Assembly (NCBI RefSeq): GCF_024508315.1
Contig: NZ_CP101987.1
Coordinates: 1,550,001-1,614,000 of the forward strand
DNA length: 64,000 nucleotides
Reading direction: 5' to 3'
Origin: Cellulomonas xiejunii
Lineage (GTDB): Bacteria; Actinomycetota; Actinomycetes; Actinomycetales; Cellulomonadaceae
Part shown: positions 1 through 8,792 of the stretch, piece after piece
How positions within the stretch are numbered: position 1 is the first letter of the stretch
Layout: every line of letters starts with the position of its first letter
The notes under the pieces: generated by a model
Databases searched by the model: none
What the model was told of the DNA's origin: nothing
The model's input: only the letters and a program-made list of their open reading frames with translations
Translations under genes and position numbers: made by a program

Positions 1-335
1 CCGTCGCCCTGGTCACCGTCGTGGTGACGACGCTGGCGATCGCGGACGTGCTGGCCCGCACCGCGGAGTCGGTGCAGCCGTGGGCCGACGCCGCGACGAC
101 GTCGCTGAGCCTCGTCGCCCAGCTCATGCTCGGCCGCAAGTGGCTGGGGTCGTGGGCGGTGTGGATCGTCACCGACGTCCTGCTCGTCGTCCTGTACGTC
201 AGCCTGGGCCTGTACCTCACGGCCGGGCTGTACGTGCTCTTCATCGGGCTGTGCGTGCACGGCTGGCGGCAGTGGTCCCGCGACCTGCGCGCCGCGACGT
301 CCCTGGCGCCGGCACCCGCGCAGGTCGCGGCGTGA
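1..335 (+). CDS. pnuC: PnuC-type nicotinamide riboside transporter (C-terminal part, cut by window start)
   Basis: The reading frame is open from the window edge and ends at a TGA at 333-335. The visible ~110 residues contain hydrophobic segments, the sequence LGRKWLGSWAVWIVTDVLLV (a PnuC-like motif that normally lies near the ligand path) and a short polar tail. PnuC is an inner-membrane facilitator for nicotinamide riboside, which is trapped inside the cell by phosphorylation. The stop overlaps the start of nadR, whose product carries a ribosylnicotinamide kinase domain, so the pair forms a coupled NAD-salvage unit. The N-terminal half lies outside the window. Assignment rests on the motif plus the nadR partnership. 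Confidence 0.85.
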   Translation, partial: VALVTVVVTTLAIADVLARTAESVQPWADAATTSLSLVAQLMLGRKWLGSWAVWIVTDVLLVVLYVSLGLYLTAGLYVLFIGLCVHGWRQWSRDLRAATSLAPAPAQVAA

Positions 336-1384
336 GGCACGGGCTGGTCATCGGCAAGTTCTACCCGCCGCACGCCGGGCACCTGGCGCTCGTGCGGGAG
401 GCGCAGGCCCGGTGCGACCGCGTGACCGTGCAGGTCCTCGCGTCGAGCGCCGAGTCGCTGCCCGGTGGGCTGCGGGCGTCGTGGCTGCGCGAGGAGCTGC
501 CGACCGCCCACGTCGTGCACGGGCTCGACGACCACCCGGTCGACTACGCCGACCCGGCGGCGTGGGACGCGCACGTCGGGGTGATCCGGGGGCTGCTCGA
601 CGCGCCCGTCGACCTGGTCGTCACGTCGGACTCCTACGGCGGGGAGCTCGCGCGACGCCTCGGCGCGCAGTGGCACCGCGTCGACCCCGGCCGTCAGGGG
701 CTCCCGGTGTCGGGCACCGCGGTGCGCGCCGACCCCGCGCGCTACTGGTGGGCCCTGCCCGCTGCCGTCCGCGCGTGGTTCGTGCGTCGTGTCGTCGTCA
801 CCGGGGCCGAGTCGACCGGGACCACGACGCTCGCGCAGGACCTCACCGCGCACTACGGGTTGCCGGCCGTGCCCGAGTTCGGCCGTGAGTGGACGACGCT
901 GCGCGACGGCGGCATCGACGCGCCGTGGCACACCGCCGAGTTCGACCTCGTGGCCCGCGAGCAGGCGCGTCGTGAGGACGACGCCGCCCGGCGCACACCA
1001 CGCCCGCTCCTGGTCTGCGACACCGACGTGACCGCGACCGTCCTCTGGCACGAGCGCTATGTCGGTCGGCCCTCGCCCGGCGTCGCCGCGCTGGCCGAGT
1101 CCAGGGTCCCGGACCTGTACCTGCTGACGGGCGACGAGATCCCGTTCGTGCAGGACGGGTGGCGCGACGGCGAGCACGTGCGGCACGCCATGCAGGAGCG
1201 GTTCCGCGAGGAGCTGACGCGCCGTCGCACCGCCGACGGCGTGCCGTGGGTCGAGCTGCGGGGGTCGCGCACCGAGCGGTTCGACGCCGCGATCGCGCTG
1301 GTCGACGACCTGCTGAGCCGACCGCGTGACCTCGCCGCGCCCTTGCCGGAGGCCAACGGTGACCATGCCACACTCTCCGCGTGA
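332..1384 (+). CDS. nadR: NadR-like bifunctional NMN adenylyltransferase / ribosylnicotinamide kinase
   Basis: 350 aa from a GTG that overlaps the pnuC stop (GTGA). The N-terminal nucleotidyltransferase domain begins GKFYPPHAGH, the HxGH signature that adenylylates NMN to NAD. The C-terminal P-loop kinase domain begins near residue 155 and would phosphorylate incoming nicotinamide riboside. There is no N-terminal HTH, so unlike enterobacterial NadR it is purely enzymatic. The kinase P-loop reads GAESTGTTT (residues 158-166): the usual Walker A lysine position (164) is Thr. I believe this variant also occurs in other actinobacterial NadR-like proteins, but could not check. The stop overlaps the next start (GTGA), linking NAD salvage to the AAA/vWA genes downstream. 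Confidence 0.9.
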   Translation: MRHGLVIGKFYPPHAGHLALVREAQARCDRVTVQVLASSAESLPGGLRASWLREELPTAHVVHGLDDHPVDYADPAAWDAHVGVIRGLLDAPVDLVVTSDSYGGELARRLGAQWHRVDPGRQGLPVSGTAVRADPARYWWALPAAVRAWFVRRVVVTGAESTGTTTLAQDLTAHYGLPAVPEFGREWTTLRDGGIDAPWHTAEFDLVAREQARREDDAARRTPRPLLVCDTDVTATVLWHERYVGRPSPGVAALAESRVPDLYLLTGDEIPFVQDGWRDGEHVRHAMQERFREELTRRRTADGVPWVELRGSRTERFDAAIALVDDLLSRPRDLAAPLPEANGDHATLSA

Positions 1385-2961
1385 ACGAGCACGACCTGCA
1401 GCAGGTCTCCCAGGCACCCACGCGCGCCGGTGCGGCAGGAGCGACGCAGGTGGAGCTCGACGCCGCCCACCTGTTCGCCGACGAGAGCGCCGCGCCCGAG
1501 GCGGACGTCCCCCGGCTCGACGAGAAGCTGCGCCAGGCGTACTTCTGGATGGTCAACCACGCGGTCATCAGCCCCCACTACGACGTCGAGTTCTCGGCAC
1601 CCGGCCAGGCCCGCACGACGTACCGCCTGGGCGACTCGCAGGCGGCGGTCCACCTGCCGACCGACCAGTCGTACTCGTCGTTCGTGCTGCTGCCGCTGCT
1701 GACCTTCGCGGTGCGGGGGCGCTGCCTGCTCGTCGGCGGGCCGGGCAGGGGCAAGACCGCGTCGGCCGTCCTCATGGGCGTGATCGCCGGGTACCCGGTG
1801 CGCGACGTGCGCCGTGCGATGCAGCACGGCCACCCGCAGCTGACGGTGCAGGACATGTTCGGGACGCCGCTGCCCCGTGACCTGGTCAACGCCGAGCGGC
1901 TCGCGGACGTGGACGTCGCGTGGCGGTCCTGGCTGGGCATGCGCGTGAAGATCGTCGACGAGTACAACCGCATCCCCACGCGCACGCAGTCGGCGCTGCT
2001 CACGGTGCTCGCGGACGGGTACGTCGAGGTGTTCGACCAGTTCTTCGAGACGGGCGCCTCGGCGTGGTACCTGACGGCGAACGACGACGCGGGCGGCGGG
2101 ACGTTCCAGGTGGTCGACGCGCTGCGTGACCGGATCGACGTCGTCGTCAAGGCGCTGGCGTTCAACTCGCGCTTCCTCGGGGACCTCGTGGAGCGCGCCG
2201 AGCGCGGGCTACGTCCCGAGGAGAACGTGCCGCCGGGCATCGTCTTCGACGCCGACGAGCACGACCGGCTGCACCGCGAGGTCGTCGCCGTGCCGGTGCC
2301 ACCGGCGGTGCGTCGCCGCCTGGAGTTCTTCGCCGCGCAGCTCGAGCTGCTGGAGCGCGCCGGCCGGCAGCTCGAGTACCGCACGAAGGACACGGCCCGC
2401 CTGGCAGGCGTCGACCCGCACACGCTCCTCGTCGCCGACGACGGTCGGGACCGGCGCGACGACGTGGGCGCCCAGACGCTGAACGGCCTGTCGGTGCGCG
2501 CGCTGCAGTCCCTCGTGCTGTACGCGAAGGCCATGGCGTACTTCCGAGGCGACGCGCAGGTCGAGCTCGACGACCTGCGGGCCGTCCTGCCGTTCGTGCT
2601 GCACGACAAGCTCCAGCCCGATCTGGACGCCCCGGCGTTCGACGACCCGGCGCGGGAGGCCCTGCGGACCGACCGCGTGTCGTGGCTGCGGGAGATCTTC
2701 GACACCGCGTGCCTGCAGTACGACGCGGCGGGCCTCGACGACGACGACCCGGTCGGTGACGTGCTCTCGGAGCTGGCCGCGGGTCTGGAGGGGCTCGACG
2801 AGCAGACGGTCCTGGCGCGCCTGGCCACCATCGAGCGCATCCTGTCCGGCTGGCAGCGCACCAAGCTGCACGGCGACATGTACGACGACGCGCTCGCCCT
2901 GAAGTACGCGCACCAGCGGTACTCGTCCTACCTGCGCTGGCTACGCTGGCAGTCCGCGTGA
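1381..2961 (+). CDS. MoxR-type AAA+ ATPase
   Basis: 526 aa, GTG start overlapping the nadR stop. Walker A is GGPGRGKT (K125) and Walker B is IVDEYNR (D193, E194), followed by a sensor-1-like Asn in YLTANDD and an arginine-rich RDRIDVVV stretch, the order seen in MoxR/RavA ATPases. The C-terminal ~180 residues are helical and not a recognised domain. MoxR proteins act as chaperone-like remodelers, typically with a vWA-domain partner; here the partner is two genes downstream (3884-5644). All junctions are 4-bp overlaps, so the genes are probably translated as a unit. The specific substrate is unknown. Confidence 0.88.
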   Translation: MNEHDLQQVSQAPTRAGAAGATQVELDAAHLFADESAAPEADVPRLDEKLRQAYFWMVNHAVISPHYDVEFSAPGQARTTYRLGDSQAAVHLPTDQSYSSFVLLPLLTFAVRGRCLLVGGPGRGKTASAVLMGVIAGYPVRDVRRAMQHGHPQLTVQDMFGTPLPRDLVNAERLADVDVAWRSWLGMRVKIVDEYNRIPTRTQSALLTVLADGYVEVFDQFFETGASAWYLTANDDAGGGTFQVVDALRDRIDVVVKALAFNSRFLGDLVERAERGLRPEENVPPGIVFDADEHDRLHREVVAVPVPPAVRRRLEFFAAQLELLERAGRQLEYRTKDTARLAGVDPHTLLVADDGRDRRDDVGAQTLNGLSVRALQSLVLYAKAMAYFRGDAQVELDDLRAVLPFVLHDKLQPDLDAPAFDDPAREALRTDRVSWLREIFDTACLQYDAAGLDDDDPVGDVLSELAAGLEGLDEQTVLARLATIERILSGWQRTKLHGDMYDDALALKYAHQRYSSYLRWLRWQSA

Positions 2962-3887
2962 CGTCGTCCACGCAGGGCGTGGCGGCGCTGGTGCGGGCGC
3001 ACGCCGCGACGGTCGACCCGTGGCTGCGGGAGGCGGCGGCGTGGGGTGTCGACGCGGCGACGGCGCGGGCGGCGCTGACGGACCTCGAGCCCGTGCTCGC
3101 GGCGGTCGGCGACGACGCGCGGGCCGGCCTCGCGATCGTGCGCGCGACCCTCGACCTGGTCGCGCGCGGCCGCTGGCACACCGAGGCGGTGCCCCGCACG
3201 GTGGTGCTTCGGGTGCTGCCGCGGTTGTCCTCGTGGCTCCGCTCGTGGCCCGACGACGTCGTGCCCGCGGTGCTCGCGGCGTCGCGTGGTGTCGCGCGCT
3301 CCGGCCTCCTCGACGCGTGGGTCGCCCGCGTGGCGGCCTCGGACGCACCGGACCAGGCGGCTGACGTCCGTCCGGCGCTCCTGGTCGCCGCGTGGCGCTG
3401 CGGTCTCGTCCGCTACCGGGAGGCTGCGCTCGACGCCGCGGGGTCGCTGCCGCCCCCCACGGTCGCGGCGCTCCTCGGCGTGCCGTGCGCCACCGTCACC
3501 GAGACGCTCGAGCGGCACCGGTCGGACCGGTGGTGGTGGCCGGACCGGTCGGCCGAACCGGGCGTCGTGCAGCGTGTGGGCGGGTTCGTGGGGTGGGGCG
3601 GGCCGTGGGTCCAGGTGCCGCAGGTCGCCGCGGGCGGGCCCACGGGCTGGCTCGCCCTGGTGGACGGGACGGTCGGCGCGGTGGTGGCCGACGTGCACGG
3701 CTCGGCGGTCGTCGGCCTCGCGGACCACGCCGAGGTGACCGTGCCGGAGCGTCCGGACGCCCGCACCCTGCCCGTCCCGTGGGTCGACGAGGTCACCGGC
3801 GTGGTCCCCGGCGACCAGGGCGTGGTGCTCGTCGCCCGGGCGCACTCCTACGCGCTCGACGTGGTCCGGCTCGGGCGGTCGGGATGA
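2958..3887 (+). CDS. Uncharacterised protein of a MoxR/vWA cassette
   Basis: 309 aa, GTG start overlapping the MoxR stop (GTGA) and ATGA overlap with the next gene. I do not recognise a family. The first ~200 residues look all-helical and rich in Ala, Arg and Leu, resembling HEAT-like or ARM-like repeats. The last ~100 residues are rich in Val and Gly with short beta-like stretches (for example GWLALVDGTVGAVVADVHG), suggesting a small C-terminal beta domain. There is no signal peptide or membrane segment. Its place between the ATPase and the vWA protein suggests an adaptor or substrate-recognition subunit; that is inference from position only. Confidence 0.75.
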   Translation: MTSSTQGVAALVRAHAATVDPWLREAAAWGVDAATARAALTDLEPVLAAVGDDARAGLAIVRATLDLVARGRWHTEAVPRTVVLRVLPRLSSWLRSWPDDVVPAVLAASRGVARSGLLDAWVARVAASDAPDQAADVRPALLVAAWRCGLVRYREAALDAAGSLPPPTVAALLGVPCATVTETLERHRSDRWWWPDRSAEPGVVQRVGGFVGWGGPWVQVPQVAAGGPTGWLALVDGTVGAVVADVHGSAVVGLADHAEVTVPERPDARTLPVPWVDEVTGVVPGDQGVVLVARAHSYALDVVRLGRSG

Positions 3888-5644
3888 GCGGCCCCGCGGC
3901 CCCGGGCCACGACCTCGACGCACTCGTCGCGCGCTGGGGCGAGGCGTGGCCGCAGGCGCTCGCGGCCTGGGGTGCGACGACCCGCATGCACGCCCCCCGC
4001 CTGCACGCACGTCCCGTGGCCGAGGTGCCCTCGTTCGCCTGGTACGACAGCCGCGAGGTCGAGGTCCACGTCGACCTCGCGCACGTCGTGAGGGTCGGTC
4101 TCGAGGAGCACGCCGTCGCGGTCCTCGCGCACGAGGTGGGTCACCACGTCCTGGCGCCCGTCGACGCCCGCACGCGCGTGCGGATCGCCGCACGGGTGCG
4201 CGCGGGGCTCGTCGACCGCGACGACCTCGTCCCCCTGGTCGCGAACCTGTGGTGCGACCTGCTCATCAACGACCGGCTCCAGCGCACCGGCGGGGCGGAC
4301 CTCGCCGCGGTGTGGCGCGCTCTCGGCCCGCCGAGCGACCCGCTCATGGCTCTGGTGCTGCGCACGAACGAGCTGCTGTGGGGCCTGCCGCGGCACGAGC
4401 TGAGCGGTCGCGACGTGCCGGTCCGGGACGAGGCGGCGTGGCTGTGCTCGCGGCTGGTCCGGGCCTACGCCCGGGACCCGGCGACCGGCGCGGGAGGGTT
4501 CGCGGCGCTCCTGCGGACGTCGCTCGAGCAGGAGCTCGCGCAGATGACGCCGGGCGGTGCCGCCGCGGCTGCGGCGCGCACGCTCGCGTGCGGCGACGAG
4601 GGCGCCCTGGAGGGCCTGCCGTACGGCGTGGCCGACGCCGGGGTCGCCGAGCGCATCGTGCACCCGGCGCTCGACCCGGCCGTCGTGGGTGACGCGGCGC
4701 CCGCGCCCGCCCCACCCGGCCCGCAGGCGCCGCCCGACGCCACGTCCGGCAGCGGGACGGGCACGCACGCCAGCGGTGTCCTGCCGCCGGAGCTGCACGC
4801 GACCCTCACGGCGCTCGGGGCGTCGACCACGCTGGAGGACGTCGCGGTGGCCTGGTACCGCGAGCGCGCCGCGCCCTATGTCGTGCCGTTCCGCCGGGCG
4901 GTCCGCCCCCTGACTCCCGACGCGCTGCTGGGCGGCCTCGAGCCCTGGGCGCTGGGCGAGGACGTCGCGGACGTCGACTGGGTGGGAACGGTGAGCGCGT
5001 CGCCCGTCGTGGTGCCCGGCCTGACGACCGTGCGGCGGCACGTCATGGACGACGAGCCGCAGGAGCCGCGCCGCGTGCCGGTCGACCTCGACCTGTACCT
5101 CGACTCCTCGGGGTCGATGGCCGATCCGCGCCGGTTCTCGTGGATCGCGCTGGCAGGCGCCGTGCTCGTGCTGTCGGCCGTGCGCGCGGGGGCGCGGGTC
5201 CAGGCCACGACGTGGTCCGGCCCGGGGCAGGTGGCCGGGACGGACGGCTTCACCCGGGACGTCGACGCCGCGCTGCGGGCCGTCGTCGCGTACTTCGGCG
5301 GCGGGACGTCCTTCCCGCTCGGCGTGCTGCGCCGGACGCACCTCGGCGCGGACGGGCGGCGGCCCACGGCGACCCGCACCACCCACATCGCCGTGATCTC
5401 CGACGCGGGGGTGCAGACGATGGCCGCCGACCGGCACGCCCCGGGTGAGGTCGGAGTCGCGGTGCAGGCGCTGCAGGCGGCCGGAGGCGGGGGCACCCTC
5501 GTGCTCGACGTACCCCCGGACTGGCTGGACCGGTTGCGACCAGGGCTGCCCGAGGGGTACGACGCCCACAGCGTCACCGGGGACGAGGCACTCGTGGAGT
5601 TCGCGCGGCGGTTCGCGCGGACCACGTGGGGGGAGGGGCGATGA
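3884..5644 (+). CDS. Metallopeptidase-like plus vWA-domain protein (DUF2201-like)
   Basis: 586 aa from ATG 3884, overlapping the previous stop (ATGA). The N-terminal domain carries HEVGHH (residues 83-88), a zincin-type HExxH motif, followed by NLWCDLLIND, a helix with acidic residues that could supply a third ligand. A proline/alanine linker lies near residues 265-295. The C-terminal domain has the vWA metal site DSSGSM (D407 onward), followed later by GGGTSF and the ISDAG strand. This pairing resembles DUF2201/vWA-like proteins encoded with MoxR ATPases. The likely arrangement is that the ATPase remodels a target bound by the vWA domain, with a possible proteolytic step. Catalysis is inferred from the motif only. 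Confidence 0.85.
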   Translation: MSGPAAPGHDLDALVARWGEAWPQALAAWGATTRMHAPRLHARPVAEVPSFAWYDSREVEVHVDLAHVVRVGLEEHAVAVLAHEVGHHVLAPVDARTRVRIAARVRAGLVDRDDLVPLVANLWCDLLINDRLQRTGGADLAAVWRALGPPSDPLMALVLRTNELLWGLPRHELSGRDVPVRDEAAWLCSRLVRAYARDPATGAGGFAALLRTSLEQELAQMTPGGAAAAAARTLACGDEGALEGLPYGVADAGVAERIVHPALDPAVVGDAAPAPAPPGPQAPPDATSGSGTGTHASGVLPPELHATLTALGASTTLEDVAVAWYRERAAPYVVPFRRAVRPLTPDALLGGLEPWALGEDVADVDWVGTVSASPVVVPGLTTVRRHVMDDEPQEPRRVPVDLDLYLDSSGSMADPRRFSWIALAGAVLVLSAVRAGARVQATTWSGPGQVAGTDGFTRDVDAALRAVVAYFGGGTSFPLGVLRRTHLGADGRRPTATRTTHIAVISDAGVQTMAADRHAPGEVGVAVQALQAAGGGGTLVLDVPPDWLDRLRPGLPEGYDAHSVTGDEALVEFARRFARTTWGEGR

Positions 5645-6282
5645 GGGAGGACGACGCACGGATGCCGCGCCCGCTGGTGCCGGGGGAGCCGTGCCCCGGG
5701 CCGGAGCTGGTCGCCGTCACGCGCCGGCTCGCGACGGCCCCCGCGGCGCTGCGCGACCCGGGCGTGCACCCGGGCGCGGCGCTGGCGGACCTGGCCGTCG
5801 TGCTGGACGGGCGCGTGGCCGAGACCACGGAGCTGCGCTCGCTCGACCAGCGACTGGGCGCCGGGGGCGGGGAGCGGGCCGTGCTCGCGCTGCTCACGGG
5901 CTGGGTGGGGCTCGACCCGGCCGTCGCCCACCACCCCGGGGTGCGTGAGGTGGCGGCACGGTGCGGCGGCGTCAGCCGGCTGGTGGTCGCGGCGGCGCTC
6001 GCGGTGGCCGACGAGCTGGGTGGGCTGCGCGACCCCGCCGCCTGGACGGACGACGACGTGGCGCGCGAGGAGCTCGCGCGCGCCACGCTCGCGGTCCTCG
6101 GCGTCCTGCCCGCCGGGGAGAGCCCGCAGGTCGCGGGGGACGCGTGGCGGGTCGTGAGCACCCGCCACCGCCGAGCGGTGGCCGCCGAGCTCGCTGCGGA
6201 GGGGCAGCGGGCCGCGGAGCTCGCGAAGGCGCTCGAGGAGCAGCGCGCGAAGGAGGCGGCGGCGCAGTATGCCAACTACTGA
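5641..6282 (+). CDS. Small uncharacterised protein of the MoxR/vWA cassette
   Basis: 213 aa from ATG 5641, overlapping the vWA gene stop (ATGA) and preceded by GGGGAGGGG, a strong ribosome site. It is mostly helical, with an Ala/Arg-rich body and a charged C-terminal helix (residues ~180-210, AELAAEGQRAAELAKALEEQ), which looks like a coiled coil. No membrane segment, signal peptide or known motif is visible. An upstream in-frame ATG at 5626 exists, but the overlap and ribosome site favour 5641. Function unknown; conserved coupling to the vWA gene suggests a subunit of the same complex. Confidence 0.75.
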   Translation: MREDDARMPRPLVPGEPCPGPELVAVTRRLATAPAALRDPGVHPGAALADLAVVLDGRVAETTELRSLDQRLGAGGGERAVLALLTGWVGLDPAVAHHPGVREVAARCGGVSRLVVAAALAVADELGGLRDPAAWTDDDVAREELARATLAVLGVLPAGESPQVAGDAWRVVSTRHRRAVAAELAAEGQRAAELAKALEEQRAKEAAAQYANY

Positions 6283-7750
6283 CCCGGGCACGACCGGCCC
6301 GGGCGCGACCGACCCGGGCGCGACCGACCCGCTCGGACCGCCGGCCGAGTACGCCCCGATGGGGGCCGTGGCGCTCGACGACGTCGAGCGCTGGCCGACG
6401 CTGGGTGCCGCGGACCTCACGCGGGTCGCCGCCGCGCGTGCGCACCCGGCCGCGCCCGTCTGGGTGCACGAGACGGGTGACCGCCTGGACCAGGCGGACC
6501 TCGCGGCGCTCGCGGTCGGGCAGCCCGCCGCCGCGAGCGCCGGTGGGACGCCGCCCGCCTGGGTCGCGGCGCTCGTCGAGCGGGCGCACCGCACCGTGCC
6601 GCGCTACCGCGCCGCGGCACGCGACGGGCGATCCGGCCCGGGGACTGCCCTGACGGACCTGCCGACCGTGACGCGACGCGACCTCGTCACGGCGCTCGCA
6701 GCGCACGTGCCGCTCGACGTCCCGCTGGACCGGGTGCTGCACGGCACGAGCTCGGGCAGCACCGGCGCGGCGCTGCTGGTGCCGCTGCACCCGCGGTCCG
6801 TGGCGGCGGACCTGCTGCTCGTGCACGCCCTCGTCGAGGACGCGGGGGTCACGTGGGCGTCGGACGTGACGCGTCTGGGCCTGGTGAACCTCGTCGACCA
6901 GCGCGCCGCGTTCACGTACGTGTCGGCGATGTCGGCGTTCCCGCGTCCCGCCGGTGCGCCGGTGCCGCTCATGGCACGGGTCAACCTCGACGCGAGCGCG
7001 TGGCGCGACCCGGGCGACCGGGAGCGGTGGTTCGAGGAGCACGACCCCCAGGTGGTGAGCACGAGCACGATCCCGTTGACGCACCTGCTGGACCTCGCCG
7101 AGGCGGGCCTGGCGGTGCGGCCGCTGGCGGTCGTCAACGGCGCGACGCACGTGACGCCGGCAGTCCACCAGCGGGTGCGCGACGTGTGGGGTGCGCCCCT
7201 GGTCGACCTGTACGGCCTGCGCGAGACCGGCCCGGTGGCGTTCGCTGCCGCACCCGGGCAGGGCCACGTGCTCGTCGACCGGCGCGTCCACGTCGAGGTG
7301 CTCGACGCGACCGGACAGCCCGTGCCCGAGGGGCACCGCGGTGAGGTCGTGGTGACGGTCGACGAGAACCCGTACCTGCCGCTGCTGCGCTACCGCACGG
7401 GCGACCACGCGGCCCTCGCGCGCGCCGCCGACGGTCGGCCGGTGCTCGTCGGGCTCGAGGGGCGCGCGGCCGTCCTCTTCGTGGACTCGGCGGGGCTCGG
7501 CCGCCCCTCGATCGACGCCACGCAGGTGCTGCAGACGGCCGGGCTGGTGGCGTGGCACCTGCACCAGGACCGCGACGGGCACGTGCGGCTGCGGGCGGTC
7601 GCCCCCGACGTCCCGGCGGCGCAGGCGGCTGCCCGCGTGGTGCGCGCGTGGCTGGACCGGCCCGTGGAGCTCGAGGTCCTGCACGACGTGGCGGACCTCG
7701 GCGGGGGCAAGCCCGCGCGCTACTCCTGCGACCTGCCGAGCCTCAGCTGA
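6269..7750 (+). CDS. Adenylate-forming enzyme, PaaK/CapK-like
   Basis: 493 aa, ATG inside the end of the previous gene (14-bp overlap), with AAGGAGG about 12 nt upstream. The phosphate-binding motif GTSSGSTG (residues 159-166) is the P-loop of the acyl-adenylate superfamily. Later come YGLRETGP (the motif that holds the adenine) and the LRYRTGDHA hinge region, as in phenylacetate-CoA ligase and CapK-like proteins. It should activate a carboxylate as an acyl-AMP, but the substrate cannot be read from the sequence. The N-terminus holds a low-complexity Gly/Thr/Asp/Pro repeat. As last gene of the run with MoxR and vWA proteins it may tag or modify a substrate; inference only. Confidence 0.8.
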   Translation: MPTTDPGTTGPGATDPGATDPLGPPAEYAPMGAVALDDVERWPTLGAADLTRVAAARAHPAAPVWVHETGDRLDQADLAALAVGQPAAASAGGTPPAWVAALVERAHRTVPRYRAAARDGRSGPGTALTDLPTVTRRDLVTALAAHVPLDVPLDRVLHGTSSGSTGAALLVPLHPRSVAADLLLVHALVEDAGVTWASDVTRLGLVNLVDQRAAFTYVSAMSAFPRPAGAPVPLMARVNLDASAWRDPGDRERWFEEHDPQVVSTSTIPLTHLLDLAEAGLAVRPLAVVNGATHVTPAVHQRVRDVWGAPLVDLYGLRETGPVAFAAAPGQGHVLVDRRVHVEVLDATGQPVPEGHRGEVVVTVDENPYLPLLRYRTGDHAALARAADGRPVLVGLEGRAAVLFVDSAGLGRPSIDATQVLQTAGLVAWHLHQDRDGHVRLRAVAPDVPAAQAAARVVRAWLDRPVELEVLHDVADLGGGKPARYSCDLPSLS

Positions 7751-8639
7751 GGTCTGCCGACCCGCCGGTGCTGGCCTGATCTGCCGGGTTGTCGCGCAGC
7801 CAGCGGGTGTCGTCGTTGACGTACGCGTAGTACCAGCCGATGAGCAGGCCACCCCCGATGAAGTTGCCGAGGAGCGCGAGCACGATGTTGCCGGCAACGA
7901 GGCCCAGGTCGATGCCCTCCTGCATCCCGACGATCGAGAACAGCACGGTGTTGGCGACCGAGTGCTCGAGGCCGAGGAACGCGAAGATGAAGACGGCGAC
8001 GATCATGACGGACGACTTGGCCACGTCGTTGCGGATGAGGCCGTTGTAGACCAGCAGCATCGCGAGGTTGATGCAGAAGTTGCACAGGATGGCCCGGATC
8101 AGCAGGTCGACCCAGCCGGTCGGCCCGTCCGCGACGAACGCCAGCTTGTGGTCGGCAGAGGCGACCATCCGGTCGAACACGGCACCGTCGGCGAGCGTCG
8201 AGAACCTCAGGAACGCCGCGACGAGCAGGCCGCCGACGAAGTTGCCGAGGTAGCACAGCCCCAGCAGGCGTGCCGCGCGGCCCCACGTGGTGCGGCGGTG
8301 GTAGGCGCCGATCGAGACGATCATCATGTTCGACGTCAGCAGCTCGGACCGGGAGTAGTAGATGAACACCAGCGCCCACCCGAACGTGAGCGCCCCGGCG
8401 ATGCGTCCCAAGGGCTCCAGCGTCGAGCCCCCCACGGCGATCTGGGCGAACGCGGTGATCACGGCGTAGTGCGCGGCGTACAGGACGCCGATCATGATCC
8501 CCGCCATCGCAGCCCGCATGAAGTAGCGGCGGCCGAGCGTCCCGGACATCGCCGTCTTCGTCTCCAGCGCCTCGAGGACGGTGCTGATGAAGTGCTTGCC
8601 GGGGAACAGGGATCCCGCGTCGGGGCCGGTGGTGCTCAC
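7743..8639 (-). CDS. Formate/nitrite transporter family channel
   Basis: 298 aa, GTG at 8639 (VSTTGPD). Six hydrophobic segments are visible, and the FNT-type patterns GxxxGxxLVxxF-like (NFVGGLLVAAFLRF) and NIVLALLGNFIGGGLLIGWYYAY match the FocA/NirC family of pentameric channels for formate, nitrite or related anions. The segment GLEHSVANTVLFS contains the central His expected to protonate the substrate. The 3' end overlaps the preceding + strand gene by 8 bp (convergent). No clear ribosome site precedes the GTG, so the start is the least certain part. Substrate is not predictable from sequence; no formate or nitrite enzymes are adjacent. Confidence 0.85.
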   Translation of the reverse strand: MSTTGPDAGSLFPGKHFISTVLEALETKTAMSGTLGRRYFMRAAMAGIMIGVLYAAHYAVITAFAQIAVGGSTLEPLGRIAGALTFGWALVFIYYSRSELLTSNMMIVSIGAYHRRTTWGRAARLLGLCYLGNFVGGLLVAAFLRFSTLADGAVFDRMVASADHKLAFVADGPTGWVDLLIRAILCNFCINLAMLLVYNGLIRNDVAKSSVMIVAVFIFAFLGLEHSVANTVLFSIVGMQEGIDLGLVAGNIVLALLGNFIGGGLLIGWYYAYVNDDTRWLRDNPADQASTGGSADLS

Positions 8640-8780
8640 GGACCCACGCTGCCACACCACGTAGCGACCTGCGTCGACGGACCGTCCCACCGAGGTGCCG
8701 GGCCCTGCGGACGCGCTGATGACGTCACCGATCGCGGGGCGGCGCGTGAGGCACGAGACAGGAACAGGCGCGCGGTGCGC

Positions 8781-8786
8781 GACGAT
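8781..8786 (+). promoter_or_regulatory. Putative -10 element of a leaderless phosphoribosyltransferase transcript
   Basis: GACGAT ends 6 nt before the ATG at 8793. This nAnnnT hexamer at a fixed 6-7 nt from the start codon recurs upstream of many genes here and would place the transcript start on the start codon. No good -35 match is seen. Confidence 0.35.
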
Positions 8787-8792
8787 GGTGCC

